Below, in pieces: positions 13,301 to 25,500 of a DNA stretch of 64,000 bases. The notes under the pieces are model-generated. The model had not been told where the DNA came from. It did no database searches and was given only the letters and a program-made list of their open reading frames with translations. Position 1 is the first letter of the stretch, and each line of letters opens with the position of its first letter. Position numbers and translations under genes: made by a program. Origin of the DNA: Harmothoe impar (lineage: Eukaryota > Annelida > Polychaeta > Phyllodocida > Polynoidae); assembly GCA_947462335.1 (NCBI GenBank), contig OX381721.1, positions 13,343,910 through 13,407,909 of the forward strand, given 5' to 3'.

Positions 13301-14244
13301 CTCAACTGCAGCTCTGTTTTCAATACATTGGTGTGCATAGGCAAGGCTGATCACAAGTGACAGACAAGTGTACTGAGCTTTGACCATGCACTCCAATAAG
13401 TTTTAAAAAAGTCATATGTTTCCCCAGAGCACCACAAGCAGAGCATAGTGGTAACTCGAGGGGGGATTGCGGGCATGCAAACATTTGAAAATGGTGCATT
13501 CCAATGCATTTTAACACACAATATATCATGGTTAATCAACATTTACTCATTGGAACTGGAACAACATTTTAAGAGGGAAGGATTTGGAAAATTTGGAAGT
13601 TTGAGATAGACAAAATTAATAGTTTTTTGGGGCAAGAGAAATAGGCTACTTGGCTATCAATGTCAAGTAATTTTTGAGGAATAGACCACAAAGACACAAG
13701 AGCATCCCTGATGAAGGCCTGTTTAATAGAGTAGGCCTACACTCTTTAATACATTATCAAATATGGATATCTGTGAAAGTTAGAAATTCCTGAAATTACA
13801 GAACTAAATTGCTGCATTTTGACGAGTTTAAACAGTTTTGATGGGTCTAATTTATGATAACCACAGGTCCTACCATGGTGACTGTCCTAAAATGTAAAAT
13901 AAGTCTGTAAAATGTTTGGGGGGGGGGCACAAACAAAGTCCTGGCCCTCCCCCCCCCCCCAATTAGAAAGCGATCTGCAAAAAGGGACTTAGTGCAGGAT
14001 GCACTAGGGTCCATTTTCCCAGTACATATCACATATATGCCCCTTGCAACCACCCCCCCCCCCCCCCCGGTTCCGCCGCCACTGGGTACATCACACATTC
14101 AAGACATTGCCACTGTCGTGACCATGTGGTGATACGATGGAGACAATAACAAAAGAATCAGATATTAACACTGCACCTACCTCTAGCTGCCTGCAGGGTG
14201 CCCCAACACATGGCAGCCACCAGTAGCAGCCTGCACATCCCCAT
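7365..14244 (-). CDS. CTLD gene B: type I membrane protein with two C-type-lectin-like domains
   Basis: The model has ten coding exons: 14244-14181, 13214-12972, 11963-11793, 11271-11221, 10810-10760, 10119-9886, 8939-8778, 8469-8434, 7955-7917 and 7516-7365. They total 1203 nt and 400 residues. Every junction is phase 1. The signal peptide is identical to that of gene A. CTLD1 (about residues 26-159) closely matches gene A. Two 17-residue Ser/Thr-rich exons follow (160-193). A divergent CTLD2 (about 198-325) is split over two exons and contains VWIGLRWD and VWDG. Two Pro/Thr exons lead to a Val-rich membrane helix (about 354-376), an RRRRRK stop-transfer and a tail with an EDYANLT stretch. 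The donor at 7916 (GTCTGT) is weak. Neither CTLD shows EPN or QPD. It is probably a cell-surface recognition receptor; the ligand is unknown. Confidence 0.83.
10323..10607. mobile_element. Foldback element with GTCTATGACTGGGTGCAATC arms
   Basis: The left end carries tandem copies of TCTATGACTGGGTGCAA. The right end carries the inverse (GATTGCACCCGGTCATAGAC). The arms extend about 45 bases with a few mismatches. It lies in intron 5 of gene B. A single right arm recurs near 60549 beside a GNAT exon, and a related foldback lies at 54881-55213. Confidence 0.6.
11722..11815 (-). repeat. Donor-site repeat of CTLD gene B exon 3
   Basis: The true donor copy (TTACTGTAAGGGTATGTACAG at 11790-11810, GT at 11792-11791) is followed on the intron side by one worn copy near 11724. 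Gene A has three copies at the same place, so copy number has changed since the duplication. Confidence 0.5.
12190..12757. repeat. 63-bp minisatellite, about nine copies
   Basis: The unit contains GGGACATCAAGTAGTTTGTA, then GACACCACCAAGGGATGCCT, then CACTGAGGGCCAACCAA, repeated with a 63-bp period and few differences. The unit length is a multiple of three, so long open frames appear through it, but it lies in intron 2 of gene B. Gene A has a single diverged unit at about 4165-4230, so the array grew after the duplication. Confidence 0.9.
13319..13402. repeat. Worn copy of the intron-1 foldback repeat in gene B
   Basis: ATTGGTGTGCATAGGCAAGG and the inverse GCTTTGACCATGCACTCCAAT match the arms of 5180-5270 in gene A at the equivalent intron position. 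More arm mismatches have built up here. Confidence 0.6.
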
Positions 14245-14554
14245 GCTCGACACCTGCACCTGGAGGCCCTCCTCCAGTATATAAACTCGACCTGCTATGT
14301 ATTATCCTGAGCAGTCAGAATCTGTGTGACATGGTGAGGCTAACTGAGTGTGTTTGTTTATCTGTGGTGGTGTTATGTAGTGTTATAGGCAGATAGGAGC
14401 TGGTGTCAGAGGCTGGTGCAGGGTGGACTCTCTGACCTACTGACCCACAGTTACATCAGCTGGGAGCTACTAAGTCAGAATGAAAACAATGGGTCAAGAT
14501 AAGGAAAAACAGTGATATATATGGAATGAAAAAGACTACTAAAACGGGAGCCCA

Positions 14555-15000
14555 TGTTCATTGAAGATGGTATATCAGCTAATAGACTTCCCAAATCTTT
14601 TCTTCAAATGGATATCACTTCAATACCATTGGTTCCATTATCATTTTAGCTGAGAAACAGTGCAACATATTTGTCTATTTATACACAATTTGAAATTGAT
14701 AGCAATATACCTGATTTACCTCACTGACTCAGGCACTGCCCCAGGAGAGTATTGGGGGAACTAATCTGATAGAGAATGCACTGAGCCATGCAGTATCAAC
14801 ACATAGGGAGTTTTAGTGTTGACCTACAGTAAAACATACTGCACTGCATGTGCTCATCCTATAGACTAAGACACTGCCAATAATTCTGAAAGTTAGGGAA
14901 GCAGTATGGGATAGGATATACGATGATAATATGATTAAACTAAAAAATCTCTAAACATTTAGCTGACACACCATCTTTAAAGAGGCATGCCTTTGCTTAA
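14555..15000 (+). repeat. Dispersed repeat, copy 1
   Basis: This matches 20715-21055 along its length, for example GATGGTATATCAGCTAATAG and AGTATTGGGGGAACTAATCT. It carries an extra block of roughly 95 bases (about 14783-14875) absent from the other copy. No coding frame or terminal repeats are seen. Confidence 0.7.
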
Positions 15001-15195
15001 ATGACAGTTTGACAGAGCCAATCGTATTCTCTTAAGAGACATTGTGTGATGTTGAGAGATTGTATCAATACTTGCAGTCAGGCAATAACCTCTCCAGTCC
15101 CTATATCAGCATCGTATCCTCCTCCTGCTGTATTGACAAAGGTTCACTGGAGTTATAGTTTCGTTAAGTGTCCTTGCCGCCATCGGTGTTTATAC

Positions 15196-15316
15196 ATTAT
15201 TGAAGTCCCATAGATATAGGCTATGTTGTCATACAATATTGAAGTCCCATAGATATAGGCTATGTTGTCATACAATATTGAAGTCCCATAGATATAGGCT
15301 ATGTTGCCATACATGC
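15196..15316. repeat. 39-bp tandem repeat, about three copies
   Basis: The unit TATTGAAGTCCCATAGATAT plus AGGCTATGTTGTCATACAA is repeated almost exactly. The period is a multiple of three, which produces a repetitive open frame that I do not regard as coding. Confidence 0.85.
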
Positions 15317-16454
15317 ATCGATGACTGCAGTGTAACAATGGGTCCATCAAATTCCACAAGATCGAATTGATCTTTCCTTTTACAACAGCAGCACCGAACA
15401 TGATAATACTAAAGAAAAACAAAGATTGAAATAGGATAAACTGTAAAGTAAATAGTTTCAAATGTAATGCCATTTGTAATAGTGAAATTGCTTACATTAT
15501 ACCGTTATACCACATTGTTCCTGGCCATGGGTCTGGTTTTCCAGATAGCCACTAGTCAGCTGACCCTGCATGGTCAGGCGGAGAGGGTGGAGTGTCTGCA
15601 GAGTTAAAGCAAGGTGTGATGACACGGGCCATGTCTGGAATTTTGCATAGACCTGAATTTTTGCATCTGACGGGATTTGACAACAATTCAGTCGTTTGAC
15701 TGATACACAGGGCGGTTCTGCAGCTACTTTATTATCTGAGCTGGAACAAAATGATTGTGTGCATCCAAATAACCTGAATTTTTATTGTCTTTTCGCAGCA
15801 AGAGGATATACATGAACTAACAGAAGCATACCAGATGTAACTCCATGATTATGTGGATAGCACCAGGGGTGGGATTAGGACAATACTACATTACCAGTGA
15901 TGCCACAAAGAGCCCTTATCTGTCCCCTTTCTATCTCCCTTCTGATATAAGGTGAATTTACTCAGATCACATAGAGCTTCAACAAGCTCATCTTGCGATA
16001 GTTGAGGAGCTGGTCAGCCAATCACAGATGGCGCTGTAGCCAACCACTCAGTGAGCATTAATCGCCAGATACTTGGTCTAAAGATCATAATCTGAGAGTC
16101 AGAAAAGAGTCACCTCCCCTCCCCCCTTGATGCAGCTCTTTTCACCCTCCCTACAATGTGTTTCCAATACTATATATATATAATTGTTGAACGTGAGTCA
16201 TGTCACCTATGAAAATGGTCGCAACACTGAGAGACACTTCTTTTATATTTCAAAAGACATGGTGTAAATGTTATCTAAAAGTCAGAACATCATCATACAT
16301 ATATTCGATGATTAAGAAAGAGAAAACCTTACTATGTTAGATAAGAATTCCTTCCAATATCATAAAGATGAATAAAATTTGCTTTAAACAAAAAGTTTTG
16401 AAAACTTGAATTGGCCAGGTTAACTGGAGGCATCTTCAGACAGTTCTAAGTCTT

Positions 16455-16905
16455 TGTTTTTTGTCACTCAAAAGGAGAAAAAAAAATTTCATCACAAGGA
16501 ACTGACAGAAAGGATGATGGTTGCTATGTTAGATAAAGAGAAAAAAGGTCACACTTTAGCTGTTAAGAGTTCATTGATCACCACAGCTTGTGAAAATGGA
16601 ATGTATTTCTACTTCAACGCATTGATTGTAGACATAATCCTTTAATATGCTACCATATAACATCACAGTTTATCAGTGTTTATTTTTTGTCACTCAAAAG
16701 GAGAAAAAAAAATTTCATCACAAGGAACTGACAGAAAGGATGATGGTTGCTATGTTAGATAAAGAGAAAAAAAAGTCACACTTTAGCTGTTAAGAGTTCA
16801 TTGATGACCACAGCTTGTGAAAATGGAATGTATTTCTACTTCAACGCATTGATTGTAGACATAATCCTTTAATATGCTACCATAACATCACAGTTTATCA
16901 CTTAA
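16455..16905 (+). repeat. 226-bp tandem duplication, two near-identical copies
   Basis: The block beginning GTCACTCAAAAGGAGAAA at 16463 is repeated at 16689 with only a few differences, including one base gained in a GA-rich run. The duplication is recent. An open frame of 63 codons in copy 1 is broken in copy 2, so a protein is unlikely. Confidence 0.85.
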
Positions 16906-17332
16906 ATATTATATTTTTTATCAAAAAGGTATAACGAAGTGTGCATGATTCTAGCCATGCGAGCATTAGCATTTTTACTCAAAGTCGTTGACTTTCTCAA
17001 TGTAAAACAAATCCCTTGTAAATGTTATAAGCTCCAGCTGAACCTGACTGCCTTCGTGTTCCACGATGCCATTTGCTTACAGTTAGTACTACGAAAACAT
17101 AGCACTGTGAAAACAAACACTTGTAATAAAGAAGTTTTATTGTCTGTGAACGGATAATATAATATATGTTTATTGCACTTTGCCCAACTATCAGTGGTTT
17201 CTGACAACATTGTGTTCCTTTCAATTGATGACATGCTCCTGTCCAAGGTGTATGATACAGTACTTGTGATACTTGTGATAAGTCTTTGATGCAGTTCCTA
17301 TTTGGCAATGGCGCTCTCTATTTGTATATATA

Positions 17333-17994
17333 CACAGTGGCTATCATGTAGCTATGTTATGGCATCATGTGGCTATATTGTGACATCATGGGGCTATGTC
17401 GTGGAAACAAGTGGCTATGTCATTGGCATCATGTAGCTATGATGTGACATTATATCTGGTCATGATTTGACATTATGTGGCTATGTTGTGGCATCATGTG
17501 GCTATGTCATATGCATCGTGTGGCTATGGTGTGGCATCATGTGGCTATCTTGTGGCATGATGTGGCCATGTTATGTTATCATGTGGCCATGAATGGTTTG
17601 TGCTATGATATGTTATCACATGCCCAGCTACAAAAAAGCATTATTTTACGTCAAAATAATGTTTTATAACCTATAACGTTATGCTATAGTAAGGAGCCTT
17701 AGAGAAACCTTAATAACGTTATAAAATGTTGTATGACGTTTTTTGTTTACTGGGTGGTATTATGTTGTGCTACGTGTTGTGTCATCATGTAGCTATGTTG
17801 TGGCATCATGTGGCTATGGTGTGGCATCATGTGGCTATTTGTGGCATCATGTGGCCATGTTATGGCATCATGTGGCCATGCATGTGTTGTGCTATGTTAT
17901 CACGTGGCATTATGTTGTGCTATGTCTTGTGGCATCATGTGGCTATATTGTGGCATCATGTAGCTATGTTGTGGCATCATGTGGCATGTTCTGG
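17333..17994. repeat. 21-bp minisatellite reaching into the last exon of CTLD gene C
   Basis: Units of about 21 bases (GTTGTGGCATCATGTGGCTAT) run across the block and are interrupted by a MITE at 17623-17754. On the minus strand the final units encode the last residues and the TAG of gene C (stop 17966-17964). Confidence 0.85.
17623..17754 (-). mobile_element. CCCAG-ended MITE inserted in the minisatellite
   Basis: A 132-bp element with ends CCCAGCTACAAAAAA and TTTTTTGTTTACTGGG and internal AACGTTATT blocks. It is the inverse orientation of the copy at 37431-37570, including the GTAAGGAGCCTTAGAGAAA core. It splits the 21-bp array, so it arrived after the array formed. Confidence 0.75.
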
Positions 17995-20900
17995 GCTATG
18001 TTGTGGTATCCCTCCTGGATGCGTCTTCTCCGTACCCACCTCCACACCAGGAAGCAGACCAGTGCCACCACCAGGACAACTCCAGCAGCACTCACACCAA
18101 CGATAAGGGCCACATTTGGACCTCCTATATCAATGGACAAGAAAGGATTGGTAGACTTTCTCATTTTGTATACAGATCATCATAGCGCTTTGTAACTGGT
18201 TTAGATTGCAAATTCGTCCATCAGACATTAAACATACAAATCAATAAACTGTCAACAGATATTATATCGTACCAAGTTTTACAATGCAGGTAATGTTTGA
18301 AGAAGAAGTCTTAAGATGATATGGGATTTTCCACAAAGGTTTAGCACAGCATTATATAACCTAGTATGGAGTCAGTTAAAATTCCATTTCAATGGCAAGT
18401 TAGAAACTGATGGGCCACTGGTGATTACACAATTGTAATACAAATCAATAGCAGAATTGGGTGGAATAGGCCTTAATTGGTAAAGCCTGATTGATGATAA
18501 ATGGGCAAAATTATTGTTTTATGGTTCACATTGCCTCCGACCTGAATGAATTCACATTAGGATACTCACCCATATCTAAATAGTACTTGTACATATACAT
18601 GTATTTCTCTTTATAGGGCGCGATCACGACATATCATCTAAGATAATGGATATTTGATATAATAAACGTGTAATTACCAGGTGGGCTTTCTGTTGTAGGT
18701 GGTGGATCTATTGAAATAAAACAATAAATGATTCATTATTATGTAACTTTATGTTTCAGCAACTATAGAAATAGTCTCGCAACCAGAAAAAAATCAAAGT
18801 CAGCCAACCTATGTCATATATGAGACAACCGATGCCATTGCTCTATATAAATAACCAACATCAACTGCTGGTTCTAATTGTCAGTAGAAATTGAGTTAGG
18901 TTGGATTAAATGCACAACACCATGAAGATGTGATAATGTAATGATTAACTGCTGGATATACTCCTGGTAGCCGACAAGCAATATCATTGATATACGCCGA
19001 GGCCGTAGGCCGAGGCTTATATCAATGATATTGACTGGAGGCACCAGGAGTATATATCCAACATACACCCCGCTTTCATAGGTTTATTGTGTAAAATGAG
19101 TTAATTACAGGCCTTTTTTACTGAAATGCCTGTAGAAGGATATTTAGGATATCCTAGGAGGTTATATGATCACCAAACATGTTCCTTGTGTTCTCTCATA
19201 GAAATGCAACATCCATAGTATCTGCTTGGAGATTGTAGCCTTGTTCTCAGCTGTTAATATCCATTTAAGTAAGATATGAACCATTGGCAACAAGGTGACT
19301 CTGTGGCTGTGCCCTTAGAGCACAGCGCACTACATGTTCCTACTGGCTGGAATGGGGTTCGAATCCCAATGCATTCTGATGATTTCTGCCAGCACTAACC
19401 AAGCTAACAAAACGTTTTTACATTTTAATAAAACCGTTCTGTTTACATTTTTTCAAGCATTAAATCCTGGTAAAGTAAACGTGTTTTTTTTTGTTACCTG
19501 GGAGAAGCTTTTTTTTAAAATATGAACTGATAATCTCAGTATCACTACTGTATACTCTGATTGTGCCTTTATATAACTAAAGTCAATGGTGCACTTTCCT
19601 ATCAAATGGTACAACCAACCTAAATGATTTATTGATGATTGTGCAGTCACTGCATGTTGAATATACAACTAGTATTATGTACTGGATATACTCCTGGGTG
19701 TCGAGAGGCAATATCATTGATATACACATTTTTTATTTCTTTGGCTATTCGGATATTTCCCCCCCCCCCCCCAAAAAAAAAAAAATCAATGGAGGTGCGG
19801 GGGCAGAGCTGGTTAGCTGGTTGGCTTTTCTGATATTTCAAGAGAAAAAAAGAAAAAAGGGGGGTGCGGGGGCAGAGCCCCCGATTTATACAACAGCAGA
19901 CCCAACTAAATGCTCAAACACATGTGGCTGGGTGGTCCTGCTGCTAGCATACAGGGTACTTCTTGTTGGGATTGGGACCAATTGGGTTCGAACCCCTCAA
20001 AGTCTTTAAATAACATTACTCATTGAGCTAAAAAGGCAGAAGCACTACATAAACTATTGGCTTTGTAGTATCATTGCATGAGTCCTGGTGGAGCAGTCGG
20101 TTGGCTATTGGGCTCAATGTTCTGAGGTTGTGGGTACGGATCCTGCTAGATACCCAGGCTCTCAAAGAGAAAAAGAGGTCTTAAATATAACCACCTCCTA
20201 GGGGTGTATAATCAATAAAACCACTGACCATATGTTAACCTGCATGTGACTGTATTGTTCTCATCAGTGTTTGCTGTCGGCCTCCACTTCCCAGTAGCCG
20301 CCACCATCTTGTAATCTGTGGCCATGTTGCCTTGATTGTTCTGGTTCTCCCAATTAGTATAATTCATTGGGCTACCATCATACCAGGATGGCCCTGAAAT
20401 TGGAGATGATATACTTCATACTTGCACAATTGAAATGACAAACCTGAACCCAAACATGCAGTGTGTGCTTAGTCCGCCAAATTATTATCAACTTGTCCAC
20501 GTGCCATGACCAATTCAGTGGGGGCAGGCAACATTCAAATTGACCTATTGACCTATGAAAAAACACACATTTAGAATAGCTTTTGCTAAGCAACCATTTA
20601 CAATAGCAACGACTTGATGTCGTCATTGGAATCATTAGACCTGTTTTATGGGGGGGTAGGCTACCTCAGAATTATAAAACATAAAAGAAATGTGTGTAGA
20701 TATCGGGTCCCTGTTAAAGATGGTATATCAGCTAATAGAATTCCCAAACCTTTTCTTCAAAATGGATATCACTTCAATGCCATGGGTTCCATTATCATTT
20801 TAGCTGATAAACAGTGCAACATATTTGTCTATTAATACATAATTTGAGATTGGTAACAATGTACCTGATTTACCTCACTAACTCAGGCACTCCACCAGGA

Positions 20901-22528
20901 GAGTATTGGGGGAACTAATCTGATAGAGAATAGACTAAGACACCGCCAATAGTTTTAAAAGTTAGGGAAGGCGTATGGGATAGGATATACAATAGTAATA
21001 TGATAAAACTAAAAAATCTCTAAACATTTAGCTGACACACCATCTTTAAGCAAATCAAGAAATCCTGTGTCGGTTGTTAGGTAACACCTCCATGAGCCTG
21101 AATGGATGGAAGTTTCTAAAAAATAACTTGTCTACCACAAATTTGTCATTACCGGGTATAAGGACTTGATAATATTCAATACTTCTATCATAATTCATGA
21201 TTTCAGATTTTCTCTGAATGGAATCGTGCGTGGCCATTTTGCTTTTGGCCGTTTAGCATGGAAAGAAGGTATTTTCCTCTTGGAGATAAAAATGATAGTT
21301 TCAGCATGCACAAACAATCTTATTAGCATCTCAAAATGTTTGAACTATTCCACTTAGTTGAGGATTTTACCATATCCATACCAGTCTTAGAGTGTGCTGT
21401 AATAAAAAAATAGGGCTAATCATGACATCAATGACTACAAAATACTACTTAGAATGTGGTTGACTCTAGGTAAAGCTACCCAACGTACTATTACTATACT
21501 GGAGACCGATCCAGGCGTCAACGCCATGTTGTTTGATCAGGTCGTGCAGCTTGTCGTTGTCCTCCTGACTGTGGATGGAGGCGATGACTCCCTTGTTACC
21601 CCCATCACCACTCACACACCTGGTGCAGTCCAGAATGGCATGGGAGAAGTCAGTATATGTATTCAGGACACACATGCAGGCCCCAGGCACATAGCTGCAG
21701 CTGGCGGATGACTGTGTTGGACACTCTTCTGTCCCAAAGAATGAATCTGTGAAAACAATTATTGCTTAATTAATATGTACACACAGAATAGAAGTCTGAG
21801 TTGGTTTAGCAGCCATTCAGCAGTGTTCATTTGTTGACTTGTTTAACTTAACAAATATTCGGTACAATAGTCCTTCAGAATAGGCTCCCACAGATCAGAT
21901 TTAGAATTATATGTTCTTGTTGTTACATTTTAAAGCCTAAACCCTTGTTTAGAGCCTATGCCAAAATAAAAAGAACTTAATGAATTAATGAGGGATTCTC
22001 CAGGAGCCAACAAGGACATGGAGGACTAGAGAAGGAGAGGACAATAAGGGCTGGGTTATTGACTATTGACAATTTAGAACTTGTGCGAAATCAATGACAG
22101 CACTGGATATGTAGGAATCGCTTGAGAGGAGCCCCTTTATAATATAAAGGCTCTGTTCCACCAAGGGGGTGGGACAATGATAGTTGGAACACTTAACAAG
22201 GAATTGTAGGTAGACCCAAAGCTGTAGGGTTTTGCATGATAATGGCCAGCACCCACGTTGGAGGTTCGGCCGTTGGGGCCAATACATTTCCTACATAGCA
22301 TTTGCCGATTAGCGTCCAGTGGGTGGTGGCCATTAGGGCCATCGTCCACAGAGCTCTTAATTGGCAAACTAATTCTATATTAATTGGCATTAAAGGGCCG
22401 ATTAAATCCCAATGGACAGTGGCCATCAGTATACGGTACCTACCTACTGTCTGAGCTCCCTGTGTTTGTGCCCTGGTTAATGTTACCAGTAGGACGAGTA
22501 GAAAGGGCACAACTGTCCCATCCTTCAT
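17964..22528 (-). CDS. CTLD gene C: type I membrane protein with one C-type-lectin-like domain
   Basis: Coding exons are 22528-22444, 21746-21495, 20393-20229, 18707-18678 and 18124-17964: 693 nt, 230 residues, all junctions phase 1. The signal peptide is MKDGTVVPFLLVLLVTLTRA. The CTLD spans about residues 33-167, with the cysteine pairs, DAWIGLQYS and SWYDGS, followed by YTNWEN and a VTCRL end. A Pro/Thr exon follows, then a membrane helix (about 182-203) with WVRRRR after it. Exon 2 could instead end at 21480, adding five residues (NSTLG after QYS); both donors keep the frame. The C-terminal residues NMPHDATT lie in the 21-bp minisatellite. This gene is a more distant relative of A and B. 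Ligand unknown. Confidence 0.8.
18954..19059. mobile_element. Foldback element with GGATATACTCCTGG arms
   Basis: An inverted repeat with arms of about 50 bases (GGATATACTCCTGGTAGCCG paired with the CACCAGGAGTATATATCC end) around a GGCCGTAGGCC centre. A lone left arm recurs at 19684-19724. It lies in an intron of gene C. Confidence 0.7.
20715..21055 (+). repeat. Dispersed repeat, copy 2
   Basis: The shorter copy of 14555-15000, inside intron 2 of gene C. It lacks about 95 bases present in copy 1. The ends (AGATGGTATATCAGC and CTGACACACCATCTTTAA) are shared by both copies. Confidence 0.7.
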
Positions 22529-25500
22529 GGTTGCTCTGTCAGTGATGTCTCTGGGATGCAGTGTATTCTGTGTCTAGGATGCCTTGTAATGTAAGTCGAA
22601 CAGACTAGACTCCTTGGAAAATAGCAACTCTTGTCCCAGTCCATATAGGGGTTTAAATGATAATTACTAGAATGAGTGAACTACAATGTACATGGTACAT
22701 TTCTACTCGTCCATAATAGTCATATCATATTGAGGTGACTTGTTATCACAGTGATATCCCTTTGGTCCCTCTCTTTTGTTTTCTTCTACATTTATCAGCA
22801 GGTAAATTGATCTGTTGGTAGGCATTATCTGCTATCCACTACTCCACCCTTGTGACTCAATTGATCTGTGTTTCTCTGCTTGGTCAATTGTACAGCTGCA
22901 ATATGGCATAGTCTGTGGTAGGTATCTGAGACTAGGGCTATATACTGAAGTATGTCACGAGAACTCCTATACTATTGTAGAGGAAAGTGTTTCTCTGTAA
23001 GGTCCAAAGAGTGCATGGTCCATCAAGGCTGACTGATTGATTGTACCCTGGTAGTTTATACATGGGAGGGCCATTTTGATTCGGAATGCTAATCTAGTGT
23101 ACTGGAATCTACTCAATGTGTCTGAAGCTGCTGTGTGACACAACAGGATGATGATAAGGTTAAAGGCCAAATACTTACTACCTGGCCGTCCAGTAATATA
23201 GCCAGAGTTAGGACCCGCACTCCTGATCGTTATAGAGGAGGTGTGGCCGACACAATCATAGTATACTATAGGTCTCAAATAGGGAATTCCCCGAGGTCAG
23301 TCAGTGCATCCTTACTGAAAGACAAACTCCGCACAGAATACCAGATGAGTTCTGGGTGGTCAAAATAGTTAGGGGATTTTCTAAAATTCTGTTAAAAATC
23401 ACAGGTGCCCCTATATAAATTCTAAATCATATGACATGCAATAAAACATGGTTCTTGGAGGTAAAGGCCTTTGTTTTGGGGTCTATCTAAGTTGGGTCTG
23501 AAATGAATTTATTCACTGCAGAACTGGCCGGTCATGGAGGTTTGTAGACATTTGGGAGTGGCATTTCAGATTTTCGTGAACAAAGTCTCCTTATACTTTA
23601 ATAGATTATGTATGAAGGTTCATTGTAGTGACGTATGATGGACTTTTCCTTCAATACCACCTTATAATACAATTCATTGCATGTCATGCTATATTAAAGT
23701 ATAGTGGGGAGTAATTCCCTGTCTGAGACCTGCATGGACTTCATCTTTTCTAGGCGGGTGTAGAAAGAGCAGCTCCCCCTGATGTATTCTACATAAACCA
23801 TCAGATCTCATGGTGTCACATGATGCTGCCATCTTGTGGTCTGATCAGTTGTGCCATGTTGCACAGGACAGGGATACAGATTCGCTGAGTAATCAACTCA
23901 TATCTATCCACCAATAGTGTCACTTATAGAGATAATATCATATCATATGGGGGTTATTTCAATATGACATCATTGATAAGGAGTATGAGGGTATAATATT
24001 AACATGACCATACTCTTCCTATATTAAATGCTGACAAAGGGGCCTGGGGTCCTTGGAAAATGTCTGAAAAGTGATGAAATCCTACATGAATGGACCCTAG
24101 TCATGAGAAAGGAAATGATAATCTAAGTAGTAGCTGTGCACATGAAAGATACTGAGCACAGACAATTCTTAATTCTTTCTCCAAGACCAGTCCTACTAAT
24201 ATCAGCCCCTAGTTGCCCCTCCTGCCGTCTTCCAGCCTCCATTATTCACCCCTAACATTCTATAGCATCCCCCAGTATCTCTTGTCACTTCTCCAGGATT
24301 TTAACGATTGGGCTCAAGCCGGGCAGCCCACTCATGGCCACATCGGTAGCCCGCTGTGGCCACACTGTGTTTGCTACTTGGTACCCCCCAAACCCCACCC
24401 CTCACACACACCCCACACTTCAACATTGTGTTGGTTTGATTAAAAATGCATGAACCAGTTGTTAAGTGACTCTTCCACGGATGCCAACCAAATGAGACTC
24501 ATATTTCTCACTGGATATTAGAGTTCGAAGTACTTTAGTTGCTTGTTGAGGTTTCCATAGTAAAGAGATTTATTGCAACCTGTACACCGGAATCGAACTG
24601 TGTCGACCTTATTCTTTTATCTTATATAATATCGTAGTAATAGTATTTTGACGAAAAGCAAGTTCACTACAGATGTATCTCAATGAAGGAAACAAATCAA
24701 TAAAGGTGTTTACATGTTATTTCTAAGCATAATTATAAGAAATGCCATCCCCAATGATTATTGTTTCCGATTACAAAATCAGCTTATTTTCTCTTTGCAT
24801 GTTGTACATAATATTATGCACGAAGGTATTACAAAGGTATTTGGGAGTCTTTAATCCCTGGCATGCCCCTAAATATGTGACAATTGACTGATTTTATCTA
24901 GAATGATTTATACTGTCCACTGGACTTAAATGCCCCTGGCCATATTACACCACATTGGACAGGGATATCAGCCCTAATGGCACTCATGTACCAATGATTG
25001 GATGTGCCAACTGCCCTTGATAGACTGTTCAATCCATCCTTGAGTACATTGTAAGAGTCAATTTAAGACTAAATGTTTATATTTCAGTCATCTATAGACT
25101 GATCCAGACTGGTTACCTTGGTATACATGTGTTACAAAAGGCAGATTTGCTGCCCCACCATAAGTATAATCCAGTCACACTACAATATGCTATTAAGGCA
25201 GGACTTTCCCTGCAAACAGGTGTGTCAAGTAATAGGAAAACATACAATGAAAGAAGAGGTGCAAACAACATAGTAGCTTTTTTTGGACTGCATGAGGTGA
25301 AAGAAGACCATGACATAAGCAGCAGGTGGTCCTCTCACACGGTGATAATGGGCCCTGGACACTACATAATAGTAACACTATTGTCCACCTGACTTTCATT
25401 AACTACAGAGGGTAAGTCATCTTCTCATTCATCAGATTGTGTATCTATTCATGATACATCGGGGCTGTTCGTTTTTCCTTGTTCGTTGACATCACTTTCG

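Larger units (their letters stand above)
14245..17332. other. Intergenic DNA upstream of CTLD gene B
   Basis: No exon is seen. It holds the likely promoter of gene B; a weak TATA-like run lies near 14278-14285, about 35 bases above the ATG. It also holds one copy of a dispersed repeat (14555-15000), a 39-bp array (15196-15316) and a 226-bp tandem duplication (16455-16905). AATAAA hexamers on the minus strand near 17169-17174 could end the transcript of gene C. Confidence 0.45.

Noticed and set aside
13910..14070. G/C homopolymer runs as functional quadruplex or promoter elements
   Set aside because: Similar runs occur at many places (for example 19758, 40815, 40940 and 56866), so they look like low-complexity background.
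17726..18195. Overlapping plus-strand open frames of 126 and 150 codons
   Set aside because: They arise from the 21-bp minisatellite and the antisense of the terminal exon of gene C.
19300..20170. Possible tRNA genes (GGTTCGAATCCC near 19357 and GGTTCGAACCCC near 19985)
   Set aside because: B boxes are good but A boxes and a full cloverleaf are not convincing. More likely tRNA-derived SINE relics in gene C introns.
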